DNA of 64,000 bases from contig NZ_JAVHTY010000003.1 of assembly GCF_031085165.1 (NCBI RefSeq), positions 124,001 through 188,000 on the forward strand. Direction: 5' to 3'. Both the position numbers and the translations under genes were made by a program. Positions 10,406 through 20,169 of this stretch are shown piece by piece. The notes beneath the pieces were generated by a model. The model was not told where the DNA came from, made no database searches, and saw only the letters and a program-made list of their open reading frames with translations. The DNA comes from Pseudomonas sp. 102515. Lineage in GTDB: Bacteria; Pseudomonadota; Gammaproteobacteria; Pseudomonadales; Pseudomonadaceae. Each line of letters starts with the position of its first letter. The first letter of the stretch is position 1.

Positions 10406-11568
10406 GGGCGATTCTCCTGAGCCGCGTCGGCGGCGGCATTGTTCGGCTGGATTTGCTGACGCTGGGCGATGTAGGCCTGCAGCGCGGTCAGGGCCGGCGT
10501 CAGGTCAGGCGCCTCGAAGGTAACCGGACGCTCGGCCAGCTCCTGCAGGCGCAGCTTGACCGCACGGCTATCGGGATTCTGGTTGTTGAAGTGAGCGGCG
10601 AGGACGTCTTCGGCCTGCTCGATGGACAGCCGATAGACCTCCTGATTGCCGTTGAGCACGGCCCACTGCGCCTGCTCCAGCGCCAGGCTCATGGCCAGGC
10701 GCACCTGGGCCAGGGACTCCTCGGCCAGCAGCGGACGGATCGGCTGGTCGGCGGAAAAGTCGATGCGGAAATAGCTGGAGATGCGCTGGCGGAAGTCCTG
10801 CCACCACTGCTGCAGGGCATTGCTCGGCGGGACCGCGGCCTTCTCGACGCCGGGCTGGTCGGCCACCGTGGTGGAGAAGCGCGGCGGCAGGGGCTCCAGG
10901 CTCTGCACCTGGTTGCGCAGCGAGGCCAGCTGGACGAACTGCCCGGTGCGATCCAGATCGGGCAGTTGCCGCAGGGTCTGCTGGGCATTGGCCAGTTGCT
11001 GGCGGGCGGCAAAGGCCGCCGGGTCGTTCTGCGCCTTGAGGATGTCATCGACGCCCTGCAGCAGATTCTGGGCGCTGGGCACGTCCTGCAACGCCGTCAT
11101 GCGCAGGGTCGCCATGCGCAGCAGGTGCTCGGCTTCGGTCAGGCGCCAGGCCTGGCGACTCTGGCCGACCACCTCCTTGAACTGTTCGGCGAGGTGCTGC
11201 TGGTCGCCCTGCAGGGCTCCGAGCTGACGGCGGCGCTCTTCCAGCTCGTTGGCCGAAGGCAGGCGGCCCAGATCGGCACTCAACGCCTGGTTGCGGTTTT
11301 CCAGCTGGCGCAGCTGGCTGCGCAGATCTTCGGCCTGGGCGGCCTGGCTCTGCTCGGCCTGGCGCACCTGCTGCAGCTGCCAGACGCTCCAGCCACCGAC
11401 ACCCAGGCCTCCGGCGGCTACCAGCAGGGCCAGCAGCGCCAGGCCAGACGCCTTGCCCGAGCCCTTGCGGCGCACGCCTGCCGGTGGCGGTGCCGGCGGC
11501 GGCGAGGCGGGAGTCACGACTGGATCGGGAGAGACGTCGTCGGCGCGGGGGGCTTGAGTTTCGCTCAC
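10402..11568 (-). CDS. hemX: HemX, uroporphyrin-III C-methyltransferase-like membrane protein
   Basis: Product of 388 residues: a Pro/Ala-rich cytoplasmic N-terminus, one transmembrane helix (about 43-63), a Gln/Glu-rich coiled coil (about 64-135) and a C-terminal domain. Although often annotated as a methyltransferase, the family lacks an evident SAM-binding motif. The GTG at 11568 was chosen because AAGGAA lies at good spacing upstream; the open frame runs further back but that part overlaps hemD and is not family-like. It lies 17 bases after hemD and overlaps hemY by four bases. Confidence 0.88.
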   Translation of the reverse strand: MSETQAPRADDVSPDPVVTPASPPPAPPPAGVRRKGSGKASGLALLALLVAAGGLGVGGWSVWQLQQVRQAEQSQAAQAEDLRSQLRQLENRNQALSADLGRLPSANELEERRRQLGALQGDQQHLAEQFKEVVGQSRQAWRLTEAEHLLRMATLRMTALQDVPSAQNLLQGVDDILKAQNDPAAFAARQQLANAQQTLRQLPDLDRTGQFVQLASLRNQVQSLEPLPPRFSTTVADQPGVEKAAVPPSNALQQWWQDFRQRISSYFRIDFSADQPIRPLLAEESLAQVRLAMSLALEQAQWAVLNGNQEVYRLSIEQAEDVLAAHFNNQNPDSRAVKLRLQELAERPVTFEAPDLTPALTALQAYIAQRQQIQPNNAAADAAQENRP

Positions 11569-11585
11569 GGGAATTCCTTGTAGGG

Positions 11586-12344
11586 TCAATCCGGATGGTG
11601 ATGGGCAAGCGCGGCGATCAAGGCGCTGGCGCTGGCGCCCTGGCACTCGATGATGCGGTCGCAGCCGCTGGCGCGAGCCAGTTCGGCCACACGGGCGCTG
11701 GGTACCAGCAGGGGATAACGGCGCACCGCGGGCCAATCCGCACCCGCACAGGCCTGCAGATGCGCGAAACCCTGCCCACTGCTGACCATGATGGCATTCA
11801 GGCGTTCCGCTGCCAGGGTCTCTAGGACCTGCCCTGCGGGGTACTCCGGGCACTGGCGGCGATAGAGTTCGAGCACCTCGACGCGGGCGCCGCGGGCGGC
11901 GAGGGTTTCGACCAGCAGGTCGCGGCCGCCCTCCCCGCGCAGGAGCAGCACCTCGGGTTCCGGGCCTTGCAGGGCTTCCTGCAAGGCCGGCAGGGCCAGC
12001 AGGCCTTCGCTGTCCTCACGCCGGGGATGGTGCACCCGCAGCCCATAGTCTTCGAGCACAGCGGCGGTGGCCGCGCCCACGGCGAACCAGGCCTGCAGCG
12101 GTGGCTGCGGCCAGTAGCGGTCGAGGGCGGCGAGGCCCAGGCGGGCCGCCGGCTTGCTCACCACCAGCACGGCGGCATAGCGATCGAGATCGAGCCAGAG
12201 CGAGCGCTGCTCGGGCGTTTCCGCCAGCGGCTGCAAGTCCAGCACTGGCAGGCTGGCGGTGGCGATGCCCGCCTGGTCCAGAACGGCGGCGAGCGGTGGA
12301 TTCTCCTCCGCCGGCCGGGTCAGCAGCAGCCGCCAGCCGCTCAT
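11586..12344 (-). CDS. hemD: Uroporphyrinogen-III synthase
   Basis: Enzyme of 252 residues that cyclises hydroxymethylbilane to uroporphyrinogen III with inversion of ring D. The family is poorly conserved in sequence; recognised features are the N-terminal [10 protein letters not shown] and VLDLQPL, the central [16 protein letters not shown] and the C-terminal [12 protein letters not shown]. Length and position directly after hemC, with an ATGA overlap, make the assignment firm. It acts in the cytoplasm on the HemC product. Confidence 0.93.
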   Translation of the reverse strand: MSGWRLLLTRPAEENPPLAAVLDQAGIATASLPVLDLQPLAETPEQRSLWLDLDRYAAVLVVSKPAARLGLAALDRYWPQPPLQAWFAVGAATAAVLEDYGLRVHHPRREDSEGLLALPALQEALQGPEPEVLLLRGEGGRDLLVETLAARGARVEVLELYRRQCPEYPAGQVLETLAAERLNAIMVSSGQGFAHLQACAGADWPAVRRYPLLVPSARVAELARASGCDRIIECQGASASALIAALAHHHPD

Positions 12345-13285
12345 GATGCGCCGCTGGTCCCGTAGACGGCATCGAGGATGGCCTGGGCGCCCTGGGCGAG
12401 CAGGTCTTCGGCCACCGCCACGCCAAGGGTGGCGGGATCGTTCAGCGGCCCGCGGGCCTCGGCGCGCAGCAGCAGGCCGCCATCGGGCTGGCCGACCAGG
12501 CCACGGAGCCAGAGCAACTCGCCCTGCTGCACGGCATAGCAGGCGATGGGCACCTGGCAGCCGCCATTGAGGCGGCGATTCAGGGCGCGCTCGGCAGCGA
12601 CCCGGCGTTCGGTGTCGAAATGGTGCAGGGGTTCGAGCAGGGCATGGACCTCGGCATCATCGGTCCGGCACTCGATGCCCACGGCGCCCTGGCCGCCCGC
12701 CGGCAGGCTGTCTTCGACGGTCAGGTATTCACGGATGCGCGCGGCGAAGCCCAGGCGGATCAGCCCGGCCGCGGCCAGGATGATGGCGTCGTAGTCATCG
12801 GCATCGAGCTTGGCCAGGCGGGTATTGACGTTGCCGCGCAGGAAGCGGATCTCGAGATCCGGGCGCAGGGCCAGCAACTGGGCCTGGCGCCTCAGGCTGG
12901 AGGTGCCCACCACACTGCCCTGGGGCAATTCGGCAAGACAAGAATAGCGATTGGAGACGAAGGCATCGCGTGGGTCTTCCCGCTCGCAGATGGCGTACAG
13001 GCCCAGGCCCGCAGGGAATTCCATGGGCACGTCCTTCATGGAGTGCACGGCGATGTCGGCGCTGCCGTCGAGCAAGGCGTTTTCCAGTTCCTTGACGAAC
13101 AGGCCCTTGCCGCCGATCTTGGCCAGCGGCGCGTCGAGCAGCTTGTCGCCGCGACTGATCATGGGCAGCAGGGTCACCCGCAGCCCCGGATGCGCCGCCT
13201 CGAGGCGATCTTTCACAAAGTTGGCTTGCCAGAGCGCCAGGGCACTCTGGCGCGTGGCGATACGAATTTTGCGGGGCATGGGCAT
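12341..13285 (-). CDS. hemC: Hydroxymethylbilane synthase (porphobilinogen deaminase)
   Basis: Enzyme of about 314 residues that polymerises four porphobilinogens. The N-terminal [13 protein letters not shown], the central [16 protein letters not shown] and [12 protein letters not shown], and the dipyrromethane cofactor cysteine in [10 protein letters not shown] are all intact. Start is ambiguous among GTG 13294, ATG 13285 and ATG 13279; none has a strong Shine-Dalgarno, and 13285 gives the length closest to homologues. It is first in the leftward heme operon. About 95 bases separate it from the algR stop, enough for its own promoter. Confidence 0.95.
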   Translation of the reverse strand: MPMPRKIRIATRQSALALWQANFVKDRLEAAHPGLRVTLLPMISRGDKLLDAPLAKIGGKGLFVKELENALLDGSADIAVHSMKDVPMEFPAGLGLYAICEREDPRDAFVSNRYSCLAELPQGSVVGTSSLRRQAQLLALRPDLEIRFLRGNVNTRLAKLDADDYDAIILAAAGLIRLGFAARIREYLTVEDSLPAGGQGAVGIECRTDDAEVHALLEPLHHFDTERRVAAERALNRRLNGGCQVPIACYAVQQGELLWLRGLVGQPDGGLLLRAEARGPLNDPATLGVAVAEDLLAQGAQAILDAVYGTSGAS

Positions 13286-13379
13286 TACCGGCACGTCAGG
13301 ACGTCAGATTGCCGGCCATGATAGCAAATCGACCGGCGCCGCTTCCGCGCTGCGCGCCGGTCATCGGCCCATGAACGCG

Positions 13380-14126
13380 TCAGATGCTGTGCATCAGGCG
13401 GCGCACACCGGCCACGTGGCGGCGGCTGACGGTCAGGGCGTCGCCGTTCATGCCCTTGAGGAACAGCTGGAAGTGGCCCAGGGGCGTACGCTGCAGGCGC
13501 TCGATCCGCTCGCGGGAGACCAGCGCATTGCGGTGGATGCGCACGAAGCGCTCGCCGAATTCGTCTTCCAGCGCCTTGAGCGGCTCGTCCAGCAGCACCT
13601 CGCCGCCGGAATGCCTCAGGGTCACGTACTTGTGGTCGGCGATGAAGTAGACCACGTCGTCCAGGGGGATCAGCTCGATGCCCTTGCGGGTCCGGGCGCT
13701 GATGTGGCTGCGCGGGCCCGGGCCACCGCTGGCCGGCGGCTTGGTCAGGGCGGCCAGCTGCATCCGGTTGGGACGCTGGGCCTTGCCCAAGGCGGCAGCC
13801 AGATCCTCCTGGCGTACCGGCTTGACCAGATAGCCGACGGCACTCACCTGGAAGGCGTCGAGCGCGTATTCGTCGTGGGCGGTCACGAAGATCACCGCGG
13901 GCGGCGATTCACGCTCGCAAAGACGCGCGGCCACTTGCAGACCGTCCAGACCCGGCATGCGGATGTCGAGCAGGACGATATCGGGCTTGAGGTTTTCAAC
14001 CAAAGCGAGGGCTTCCTCACCGTTGGTGGCTGTTGGCTCCAGGGCGGTATAACCGTCCAGTTGCCCCACCAGACGGGCCAGACGCTCGCGCGCCAAGGGT
14101 TCGTCATCGACGATCAGGACATTCAT
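13380..14126 (-). CDS. algR: LytTR-type response regulator AlgR
   Basis: Response regulator of 248 residues. The receiver domain (1-120) has acidic residues at VDDE and the phospho-accepting Asp54 in LLDIRMPG, with the conserved Lys in YLVKPVRQ. The C-terminal LytTR DNA-binding domain (about 140-245) includes VVYFIADHKYVTLRH and FVRIHRNALVSRERI. In P. aeruginosa AlgR controls alginate, type IV pili and c-di-GMP genes. It lies 4 bases after algZ on the same strand, so the sensor and regulator are co-transcribed. The presence of two exopolysaccharide loci downstream makes it a plausible regulator of them, but no AlgR box was demonstrated. Confidence 0.95.
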   Translation of the reverse strand: MNVLIVDDEPLARERLARLVGQLDGYTALEPTATNGEEALALVENLKPDIVLLDIRMPGLDGLQVAARLCERESPPAVIFVTAHDEYALDAFQVSAVGYLVKPVRQEDLAAALGKAQRPNRMQLAALTKPPASGGPGPRSHISARTRKGIELIPLDDVVYFIADHKYVTLRHSGGEVLLDEPLKALEDEFGERFVRIHRNALVSRERIERLQRTPLGHFQLFLKGMNGDALTVSRRHVAGVRRLMHSI

Positions 14127-14130
14127 AAGC

Positions 14131-15207
14131 TCAGGCTTCCCGCATGAGTCGCTCGCATGGATAGCGAAGAGACGTTGTATGCCGCTGGTCGCGGCGTTCG
14201 ATTTTGAGACTCGCAGCTGGTCCGAAAAGTGCCGTCAATCGCGCCTCGATATTGCTTAAAGCTTGACGCGTGCCCTTGGGTGGGCGTGGCTGCTGCTCCA
14301 CCTCGGGATCATAGGGGTTGCTGATGACCAGTTCGAACACCCCGTCCCGGTAGGTGGCGAAGATGGTCACCAGACCCCCTTCGATGCGTGGCGCGACGCC
14401 ATAGATCAAGGCGTTTTCCAGCAGCGGCTGCAGGGTCAGTTGCGGAATCGGCAGGTCCGCCGGCACCCCGTCGACGTCCCATTGCAGTTGCAACCGGTCG
14501 CCCAGGCGCAGGCGTTCGATCTCCAGATAGCGGCGCGACAGTTCCAGCTCCTCGATCCAGCGCACCTTGGTGCCGGGCTGGGCGAGGCTGGCGCGAAACA
14601 GCGCCGACAGGTCCAGCACCGCGCGCTCGGCCTTGTCGGCGTCCAAGGCGACGAGGCTGGCGATGCTGTTCAGGCTGTTGAACAGGAAATGCGGGCGAAT
14701 CCGCGCCTGCAGCGACTCGATGCGCGCCTGCAATTCGGCCTGCTGCTGGCGGCGCCACTGGCTTTGCAGCCAGAAATAGCGCAGCAGCAGCATGGACATG
14801 ATCAGGGCGATCAGTGCATGTCTCATGTACAGCCGCACCTCGCCGACCCGCTGCAGCGGTCCGGCCAGCTGCAGCCAGTCGGCCACCAGGGTGCAGAGCA
14901 GGGTCAGGGCCACTACGATGGCGCAGCAGAAGCCGCCCGCCACCACCGGCCGATGACGCGCCAGCCAGGGCCGCAGGCGACAGAGCAATGCCGCCGACAG
15001 CAGCACGATCCACTGCACGAACAGCGACACCAGCGCCAGGCGGATCCAGTTGAATTGCAGGGTGAAGGGTTCCGCCAGCACCAGCACCAGCACCAGCAAC
15101 TCGGCCAGCACCACCAGCACGAGCAGGGCTTCCGGTTCGCAGAGCGCCGGGACGAAGAAGTCGTCGACCTTGACCGGTCGGGGGGTTTTACGGCGTTCGA
15201 GTATCAT
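14131..15207 (-). CDS. algZ: LytS-type sensor histidine kinase AlgZ/FimS
   Basis: Membrane sensor of 358 residues. The N-terminal half has about four hydrophobic helices (about 27-150), followed by the phosphoacceptor box with His173 in [12 protein letters not shown] and a GHKL-type ATPase region containing [12 protein letters not shown] and [12 protein letters not shown]. As in the P. aeruginosa protein, classical N-G1-F-G2 boxes are divergent. It pairs with AlgR just downstream. It is transcribed away from argH, with about 128 bases between the two divergent genes for promoters. Confidence 0.93.
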   Translation of the reverse strand: MILERRKTPRPVKVDDFFVPALCEPEALLVLVVLAELLVLVLVLAEPFTLQFNWIRLALVSLFVQWIVLLSAALLCRLRPWLARHRPVVAGGFCCAIVVALTLLCTLVADWLQLAGPLQRVGEVRLYMRHALIALIMSMLLLRYFWLQSQWRRQQQAELQARIESLQARIRPHFLFNSLNSIASLVALDADKAERAVLDLSALFRASLAQPGTKVRWIEELELSRRYLEIERLRLGDRLQLQWDVDGVPADLPIPQLTLQPLLENALIYGVAPRIEGGLVTIFATYRDGVFELVISNPYDPEVEQQPRPPKGTRQALSNIEARLTALFGPAASLKIERRDQRHTTSLRYPCERLMREA

Positions 15208-15335
15208 TCGGGCAGTGTGGGTCAGATACCACTCGTCGGCAAGTCGGCTCCGCTGATTCGGGCCGGAACCCGCGCAGGACTGCTATCATCGGCCTTCTCC
15301 TACCCTTACCGACAAGCCCAGCAGCAGGCCGATCC

Positions 15336-16730
15336 ATGAGCAGCGAAAAAACCAACCAGTCCTGGGGCGGACGCTTCAGCGAACCCGTCGACGCCTTCGT
15401 CGCCCGCTTCACCGCCTCGGTGGACTTCGACAAGCGCCTCTACCGCCACGACATCCTCGGCAGCCAGGCCCATGCGCGCATGCTGACCCAGGCCGGGGTG
15501 CTCAGCGAAGCCGAGCGCGACGCCATCGTCGCCGGGCTGGACGAGATCCGCGGCGAGATCGAGGCCGGTACCTTCGAGTGGCGCGTCGACCTGGAAGACG
15601 TGCACATGAACATCGAGGCGCGCCTGACCGAGCGCCTGGGCGTGGTCGGCAAGAAGCTGCACACCGGGCGTAGCCGCAATGACCAGGTGGCCACCGACAT
15701 CCGCCTGTGGCTGCGCGACGAGATCGACGCCATCCTCGTCGAGTTGAATCGCCTGCAGGAAGGCCTGCTGCAACTGGCCGAGACCGAAGCCGACACCATC
15801 ATGCCCGGCTTCACCCATCTGCAGACCGCCCAGCCGGTGACCTTCGGCCACCACCTGCTGGCCTGGTTCGAAATGCTCTCCCGCGACCATGAGCGCCTGG
15901 TCGACTGCCGCAAGCGCGTCAACCGCATGCCCCTGGGCAGCGCCGCACTGGCCGGCACCACCTACCCCATCCAGCGCCAGGTCACCTGCGAACTGCTGGG
16001 CTTCGAAGCCATCGGCGGCAATTCCCTGGATGGCGTCTCGGATCGCGACTTCGCCATCGAGTTCTGCGCCGCGGCCTCCCTGGCGATGATGCACCTGTCG
16101 CGCTTTTCCGAAGAGCTGGTGCTCTGGACCAGCGCCCAGTTCCAGTTCATCGACCTCCCAGATCGCTTCTGCACCGGCTCCTCGATCATGCCGCAGAAGA
16201 AGAATCCCGATGTGCCCGAGCTGGTCCGGGGCAAGACCGGCCGCGTGTTCGGCGCCCTCACCGGCCTGCTGACCCTGATGAAGGGCCAGCCGCTGGCCTA
16301 CAACAAGGACAACCAGGAAGACAAGGAACCGCTGTTCGACGCCGCCGACACCCTGCGCGATTCCCTGCGCGCCTTCGCCGACATGGTCCCGGCCATCAAG
16401 CCCAAGCGCGAGATCATGCGCGAGGCAGCGCGCCGCGGCTTCTCCACCGCCACCGACCTCGCCGACTACCTGGTGCGCAAGGGCCTGCCCTTCCGCGACT
16501 GCCACGAGATCGTCGGCCATGCGGTGAAGTACGGTGTGGACAGCGGCAAGGACCTGGCCGAGATGAGCCTGGATGAACTGCGTCGTTTCAGCGACCAGAT
16601 CGAGCGGGACGTCTTCGCCGTCCTGACCCTGGAAGGCTCGGTCAACGCCCGCGACCATATCGGCGGTACCGCTCCGGCCCAGGTCCGCGCCGCCGTGCAA
16701 CGCGGTCGCGCGCTGCTGGGCCAGCGCTAA
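15336..16730 (+). CDS. argH: Argininosuccinate lyase
   Basis: Last enzyme of arginine synthesis, 464 residues, cleaving argininosuccinate to arginine and fumarate. The superfamily signature [12 protein letters not shown] (about 283-294) is intact, as are the N-terminal WGGRFSEP, the substrate-binding [11 protein letters not shown] and TPSxTHLQ-like block [12 protein letters not shown]. Length matches Pseudomonas ArgH. It is monocistronic, divergent from algZ. Confidence 0.97.
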   Translation: MSSEKTNQSWGGRFSEPVDAFVARFTASVDFDKRLYRHDILGSQAHARMLTQAGVLSEAERDAIVAGLDEIRGEIEAGTFEWRVDLEDVHMNIEARLTERLGVVGKKLHTGRSRNDQVATDIRLWLRDEIDAILVELNRLQEGLLQLAETEADTIMPGFTHLQTAQPVTFGHHLLAWFEMLSRDHERLVDCRKRVNRMPLGSAALAGTTYPIQRQVTCELLGFEAIGGNSLDGVSDRDFAIEFCAAASLAMMHLSRFSEELVLWTSAQFQFIDLPDRFCTGSSIMPQKKNPDVPELVRGKTGRVFGALTGLLTLMKGQPLAYNKDNQEDKEPLFDAADTLRDSLRAFADMVPAIKPKREIMREAARRGFSTATDLADYLVRKGLPFRDCHEIVGHAVKYGVDSGKDLAEMSLDELRRFSDQIERDVFAVLTLEGSVNARDHIGGTAPAQVRAAVQRGRALLGQR

Positions 16731-17025
16731 CCCCGTCACTGCGCTTCTCGCTCACCCCTTGGCGGGGCGGGCGAGCAGGCCGCCGGCCGAAGACCCTACC
16801 CCTGCCGCTCATCGGCAGCGCGAACGGGCGCAAGTGCTCATTCCACCGTCCAGCAGGCGCCTGATCCGACGGCAAGGGCTCTAGGCCAGGGCTCTCTGCG
16901 GAAAGGGACTTGAAAGCCCGTCAGACGATGGCCGACCAGCCGTTGATAGGTACGACGACTGGCGCTCAGGACGGCGACCGGGCAGCCGATACTGGAGACT
17001 TGACCAGCCGTTCGAGTCAAGCCTC
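16731..17025. other. Intergenic segment with imperfect hairpin after argH
   Basis: A roughly 12-bp imperfect stem at 16747-16758 and 16764-16775 with a five-base loop lies 17 bases after the argH stop. It lacks a run of T, so it may stabilise the 3' end rather than terminate. I see no coding sequence or other motif in the remainder. Confidence 0.4.
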
Positions 17026-17790
17026 ATGCGCCCTTCAGCCTGTTCCATCCTGCTTTGCGGAATGTTCGCCGCGGCTTCCAGCCAGGCCGCCCTGCCGCCG
17101 CCGCTGCCACAGACGCTCACCTGGCATGTCCAGCTGAACGGCGTGCTGCAAAAGCCCAATCGTACCCTCTACGACATCGACCTCTATGACACCAGCAAGG
17201 CGGTGATCGCCAACCTGAAGGGCAATGGGAAGACGGTGATCTGCTATTTCAGCGCCGGCACCTGGGAAGACTGGCGACCCGATGCCGCCCTCTATCCCAA
17301 GGCGGCCCTGGGCAAGGCGCTGGACGCCTGGCCGGGCGAACGCTGGCTGGACATCCGCCGCGCCGACGTCCGCGTATTGCTGGCCAAGCGCCTGGACCTG
17401 GCGGTGCAGAAGGGCTGCCAGGGCGTGGACCCGGACAACGTCGACGGCTTCAGCAATCCCAACGGCCTCAAGCTGACCAAGGCCCAGCAGCTGGACTTTC
17501 TCAACTGGCTGGCCGACGAGGCACACAAGCGCAGTCTGCTGGTGGGCCTGAAGAATGCCGTTGACCTGGTGCCGAGCCTCTACACCAAGTTCGACTTCGC
17601 CCTCAACGAGAGCTGCTACGACTACGCCGAGTGCAACGCCTACAGCTACTTCCGCACCCAGAAGAAGCCGGTGATGATCATCGACTACGGTCTCTACAGC
17701 ACCAAGCGCTGCAGCCAGGCCAAGACCTCCGGCTACAACCTGCAGTTCTACCCACTGTCGCTGGCGGCGCTGGGCACCGCCTGCAAGTAG
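17026..17790 (+). CDS. Secreted GH114-type endo-alpha-1,4-polygalactosaminidase-like protein
   Basis: Exported protein of 254 residues. Residues 1-21 form a signal peptide (hydrophobic core, then ASSQA-A cleavage region). The remaining domain follows the GH114 TIM-barrel pattern: ICYFSAGTWEDWRPD, WLDIR, then GVDPDNVDGF (catalytic-type acidic residues, about 141-150) and FALNESCYDYAECNAY (about 188-203). The family hydrolyses alpha-1,4-linked galactosamine polymers. This is of interest because Pel is an amino-sugar polymer containing GalNAc and PelA, encoded 37 kb downstream, also carries a related hydrolase domain. It is flanked by argH and a palindromic repeat; the ribosome binding site is weak. 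Confidence 0.82.
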   Translation: MRPSACSILLCGMFAAASSQAALPPPLPQTLTWHVQLNGVLQKPNRTLYDIDLYDTSKAVIANLKGNGKTVICYFSAGTWEDWRPDAALYPKAALGKALDAWPGERWLDIRRADVRVLLAKRLDLAVQKGCQGVDPDNVDGFSNPNGLKLTKAQQLDFLNWLADEAHKRSLLVGLKNAVDLVPSLYTKFDFALNESCYDYAECNAYSYFRTQKKPVMIIDYGLYSTKRCSQAKTSGYNLQFYPLSLAALGTACK

Positions 17791-17794
17791 CCGC

Positions 17795-17938
17795 GAGAGC
17801 CTATTCAAAGGCTCGCGAGCTAGAGCCAAACAAGGCGAAAAGGCCTGAGGAAGCGGAGTTTACGAGTGGTAAATGAGCATTCCGAAGGCCTTTTCAACGT
17901 AGTTTGGCCGACGCGCAGCAGACTTTGAGCAGGCTCTC
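17795..17938. repeat. Long palindromic (MITE/REP-like) intergenic repeat
   Basis: About 144 bases forming a nested palindrome. Outer arms 17795-17810 and 17923-17938 match at 14 of 16 positions after reverse complementing. Inner arms include GCCAAAC with GTTTGGC and GAAAAGGCCT with AGGCCTTTTC, and a central TTTAC with GTAAA. The layout is like that of Pseudomonas intergenic repeats that I recall as scattered through several species. It lies between two convergent genes and its right arm overlaps the stop codon of the gene at 17937-18812. No transposase is present. Confidence 0.75.
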
Positions 17939-18812
17939 AGTCGAGGCCGGCCTTTTTGTGGGACCGCTGCCCCAGCGCGACCCAGTCCAGATCGCCCTCG
18001 CCCTGGGCGACGGCCTCCAGCAGGTTGTCTCTCAGGACGCTGGCGAAGGGTAGCGGCACCGCCTTCTCCTGACCGGCCGCCAGGGCCAGGCCGACGTCCT
18101 TGAGCCCCAGGCTGAGCTTGAAGGCCGCGGGCGAGAACTGTCGCTCGGTCAGCAGGCGACCATAGTTCTGGTACACCGGCGCGGCGAACAGGGTGCTGGT
18201 GAGGATCTCCAGCAGCGCCGCCGGCTCCACGCCATAGCTGCGTGCCAGAGCGGTGCTCTCGCCCATGGTCTCGATGGCGCTGGCGATCATGAAGTTGCCG
18301 GCGATCTTGACCACATTGGCCTGCCGCGGCGCCGCGCCCACCGGCCAGGTCTTGCGCCCCAGCACATCGAGCAGCGGCTGGACACGCGCGATCGCCTGCG
18401 GGTCCCCCGCCACCACGATGTTGAGCTGGCCACTGGCGGCCACGTCGGTGCGCCCGAACACCGGCGCCGCCACATAGCCCACGCCGGCCTCGGCATGGCG
18501 CACGACCAGTTCGTCGACCAGGGCCACCGACAGGGTGGCCATGCTGACGTGGATCAGTCCGGCCCGCGCCCGTTGCAGGGCGCCACTGTCGAGGATCACC
18601 TCGCGGGTGGCGGCGTCATTGGCCAGGATGCTGAAGACCACCTCCACGTCGAAGGCCTCCGCCGGCGTCGCCGCCGCGCGGGCGCCCTGCTCGACCAGGG
18701 TCTGGACCGGCTCCGGGGAGCGATTCCAGACCACCACCTCATGCCCGGCCTTGAGCAGATTGGCGGCCATGCCCTGGCCCATGCCACCCAGGCCGATGAA
18801 TCCGATACGCAT
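17937..18812 (-). CDS. NAD(P)-dependent beta-hydroxyacid dehydrogenase (HIBADH family)
   Basis: Oxidoreductase of 291 residues in the 3-hydroxyisobutyrate/6-phosphogluconate dehydrogenase superfamily. The N-terminal Rossmann motif is GFIGLGGMGQGMA (about 4-16), followed by VVWNRSP. The catalytic lysine region is NVVKIAGNFM (about 166-175). The usual DAPVSGG block reads AAPVFGRTDVA, a glyoxylate/succinic-semialdehyde reductase-like variant, so the substrate is uncertain. The ATG at 18812 has a strong GGAGG upstream. Its stop codon lies inside the palindromic repeat. It follows the corA-type gene closely on the same strand. Confidence 0.87.
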   Translation of the reverse strand: MRIGFIGLGGMGQGMAANLLKAGHEVVVWNRSPEPVQTLVEQGARAAATPAEAFDVEVVFSILANDAATREVILDSGALQRARAGLIHVSMATLSVALVDELVVRHAEAGVGYVAAPVFGRTDVAASGQLNIVVAGDPQAIARVQPLLDVLGRKTWPVGAAPRQANVVKIAGNFMIASAIETMGESTALARSYGVEPAALLEILTSTLFAAPVYQNYGRLLTERQFSPAAFKLSLGLKDVGLALAAGQEKAVPLPFASVLRDNLLEAVAQGEGDLDWVALGQRSHKKAGLD

Positions 18813-18848
18813 AGATTTGCCTCCTCGAGATGCGATGGATGCCGCCGG

Positions 18849-19835
18849 CTACAGCCAGCGGCGAAACTTGAACCAGGCATAGGGAATCAGCGCCGAGACC
18901 ACCATGGCGCCCAGCGCCAGCGGATAGCCGAAACGCCAGTCCAGCTCCGGCATGACCTTGAAGTTCATGCCGTAGATGGTGCCCACCAGGGTCGGTGGCA
19001 GGAACAGCACCGAGGCGATGGTGAACACCTTGACGATGTTGTTCTGCTCCACGCTGATCAGCCCCAGGGTGGCGTCGAGCAGAAAGCCGATCTCGCCGTT
19101 CATCTTGGTCTGGTAGTCGCTCAGCGAGCGGACGTCGCGTTCCAGCGTCTTGAACCAGGTCTTGGCCGTACCGGAGATCCAGGTCGCCCCCGCTCGCCGC
19201 AGGTAGGAGACGATGCGATTGATGCCCAGCAGACTCTCGCTGAGCTGGGCCAGCAGCTGGTTGCTGCGACCCAGCTGCTTGACGATGGATTGCAGATCGG
19301 TCTTGGGCTGCTGGTTTTCCTGATGGGGATCCAGGGGTTCGCGAAACACCGCCTTGGCCAGGCGATTGAGGTGCGCCTGCACCGATTCGAGGATGTCGGC
19401 CACGCGGTCCACCAGGCTGTCCAGCAGCGAGGCGAAGATGACATCGCTGCGACAGTGCTGGCTCGCCTGCTGCTGGGCCTTGCCGAGAAAGGTCTTGAAG
19501 GCGGCCAGTTCGGCGTAGCGCACCGTCACCAGCCACTCGGGCGTCAGCACGAAATTGACCACCGAGGCCTGCGGCTGATGCTCGCTGAAGCCGCTGACCA
19601 CCGTGGTGGTCAGGTGCAGGGCCTGGTCGGTCTGATAGAGTCGCGAGGATTCCTCGATCTCGGCGATTTCTTCCCGGGTGGGGATGTCCATCGCCAGCGC
19701 CTGCTCCAGATAGCGCTCTTCCGCCTCACTGGGATCGAGCAGATCGACCCAGAGCAGATCCGCGGGCAGCGGGTCTCCCGGCGACAAGGGCTGCGCGACC
19801 AGCTCGTCGGCGGATAGGCGATAGCAGGTGATCAT
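18849..19835 (-). CDS. CorA-family divalent metal transporter
   Basis: Magnesium or cobalt channel of 328 residues with a large soluble N-terminal domain and two C-terminal transmembrane helices. The selectivity signature TIYGMNF is present (about 286-292), between the helix starting IASVLFLPPTLVG and the final helix. Length and sequence match the CorA protein adjacent to argH in P. aeruginosa. It is transcribed leftward with the downstream dehydrogenase gene 36 bases away. Confidence 0.92.
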   Translation of the reverse strand: MITCYRLSADELVAQPLSPGDPLPADLLWVDLLDPSEAEERYLEQALAMDIPTREEIAEIEESSRLYQTDQALHLTTTVVSGFSEHQPQASVVNFVLTPEWLVTVRYAELAAFKTFLGKAQQQASQHCRSDVIFASLLDSLVDRVADILESVQAHLNRLAKAVFREPLDPHQENQQPKTDLQSIVKQLGRSNQLLAQLSESLLGINRIVSYLRRAGATWISGTAKTWFKTLERDVRSLSDYQTKMNGEIGFLLDATLGLISVEQNNIVKVFTIASVLFLPPTLVGTIYGMNFKVMPELDWRFGYPLALGAMVVSALIPYAWFKFRRWL

Positions 19836-19890
19836 CGAGAAGACTCCAGGCCAGAATCAGGGGTCGCACTGTAACAAAAGGTATCCAGAC

Positions 19891-20169
19891 ATGATTGACC
19901 ACGCCGATGACGAAGAATCCTTCGTGTCCTCCCATCTGATCGAAGCGGTGGAGAATCAGCTCGCCGCCGGCGAGCCGGACTATGTCCAGGCCGTACTCAA
20001 CAAGCTGACCCTGGTCGGCTATGACCGCGAGGAAGCGGTGCTGCTGATGGCCCAGGCGCTGTCCTGCGAGATCGCAGCCATGCTCGACGCCGACCGTCCC
20101 TTCGACGGCGCCCACTACGAGCGCCTGTTACGGGCCCTGCCGGACCTGCCCGAGGTCGCGGACGACTAG
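19891..20169 (+). CDS. Conserved hypothetical protein (Pseudomonas)
   Basis: Acidic protein of 92 residues, no signal peptide or membrane segment. The start at 19891 has AAGG at good spacing; an earlier in-frame start at 19828 would overlap the 5' end of corA and adds an unstructured tail. I do not recognise a domain; helices around SHLIEAVENQL and EEAVLLMAQALSCEIAAML look amphipathic. Its position next to corA fits a small conserved gene of the Pseudomonas backbone. It converges with rnk, sharing four bases at the stops. Confidence 0.75.
   Translation: MIDHADDEESFVSSHLIEAVENQLAAGEPDYVQAVLNKLTLVGYDREEAVLLMAQALSCEIAAMLDADRPFDGAHYERLLRALPDLPEVADD

Noticed and set aside
11569-11853. N-terminal extension of hemX to 483 residues
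   Set aside because: The extension lies inside hemD on the same strand in another frame and is not family-like; GTG 11568 has a good ribosome binding site.
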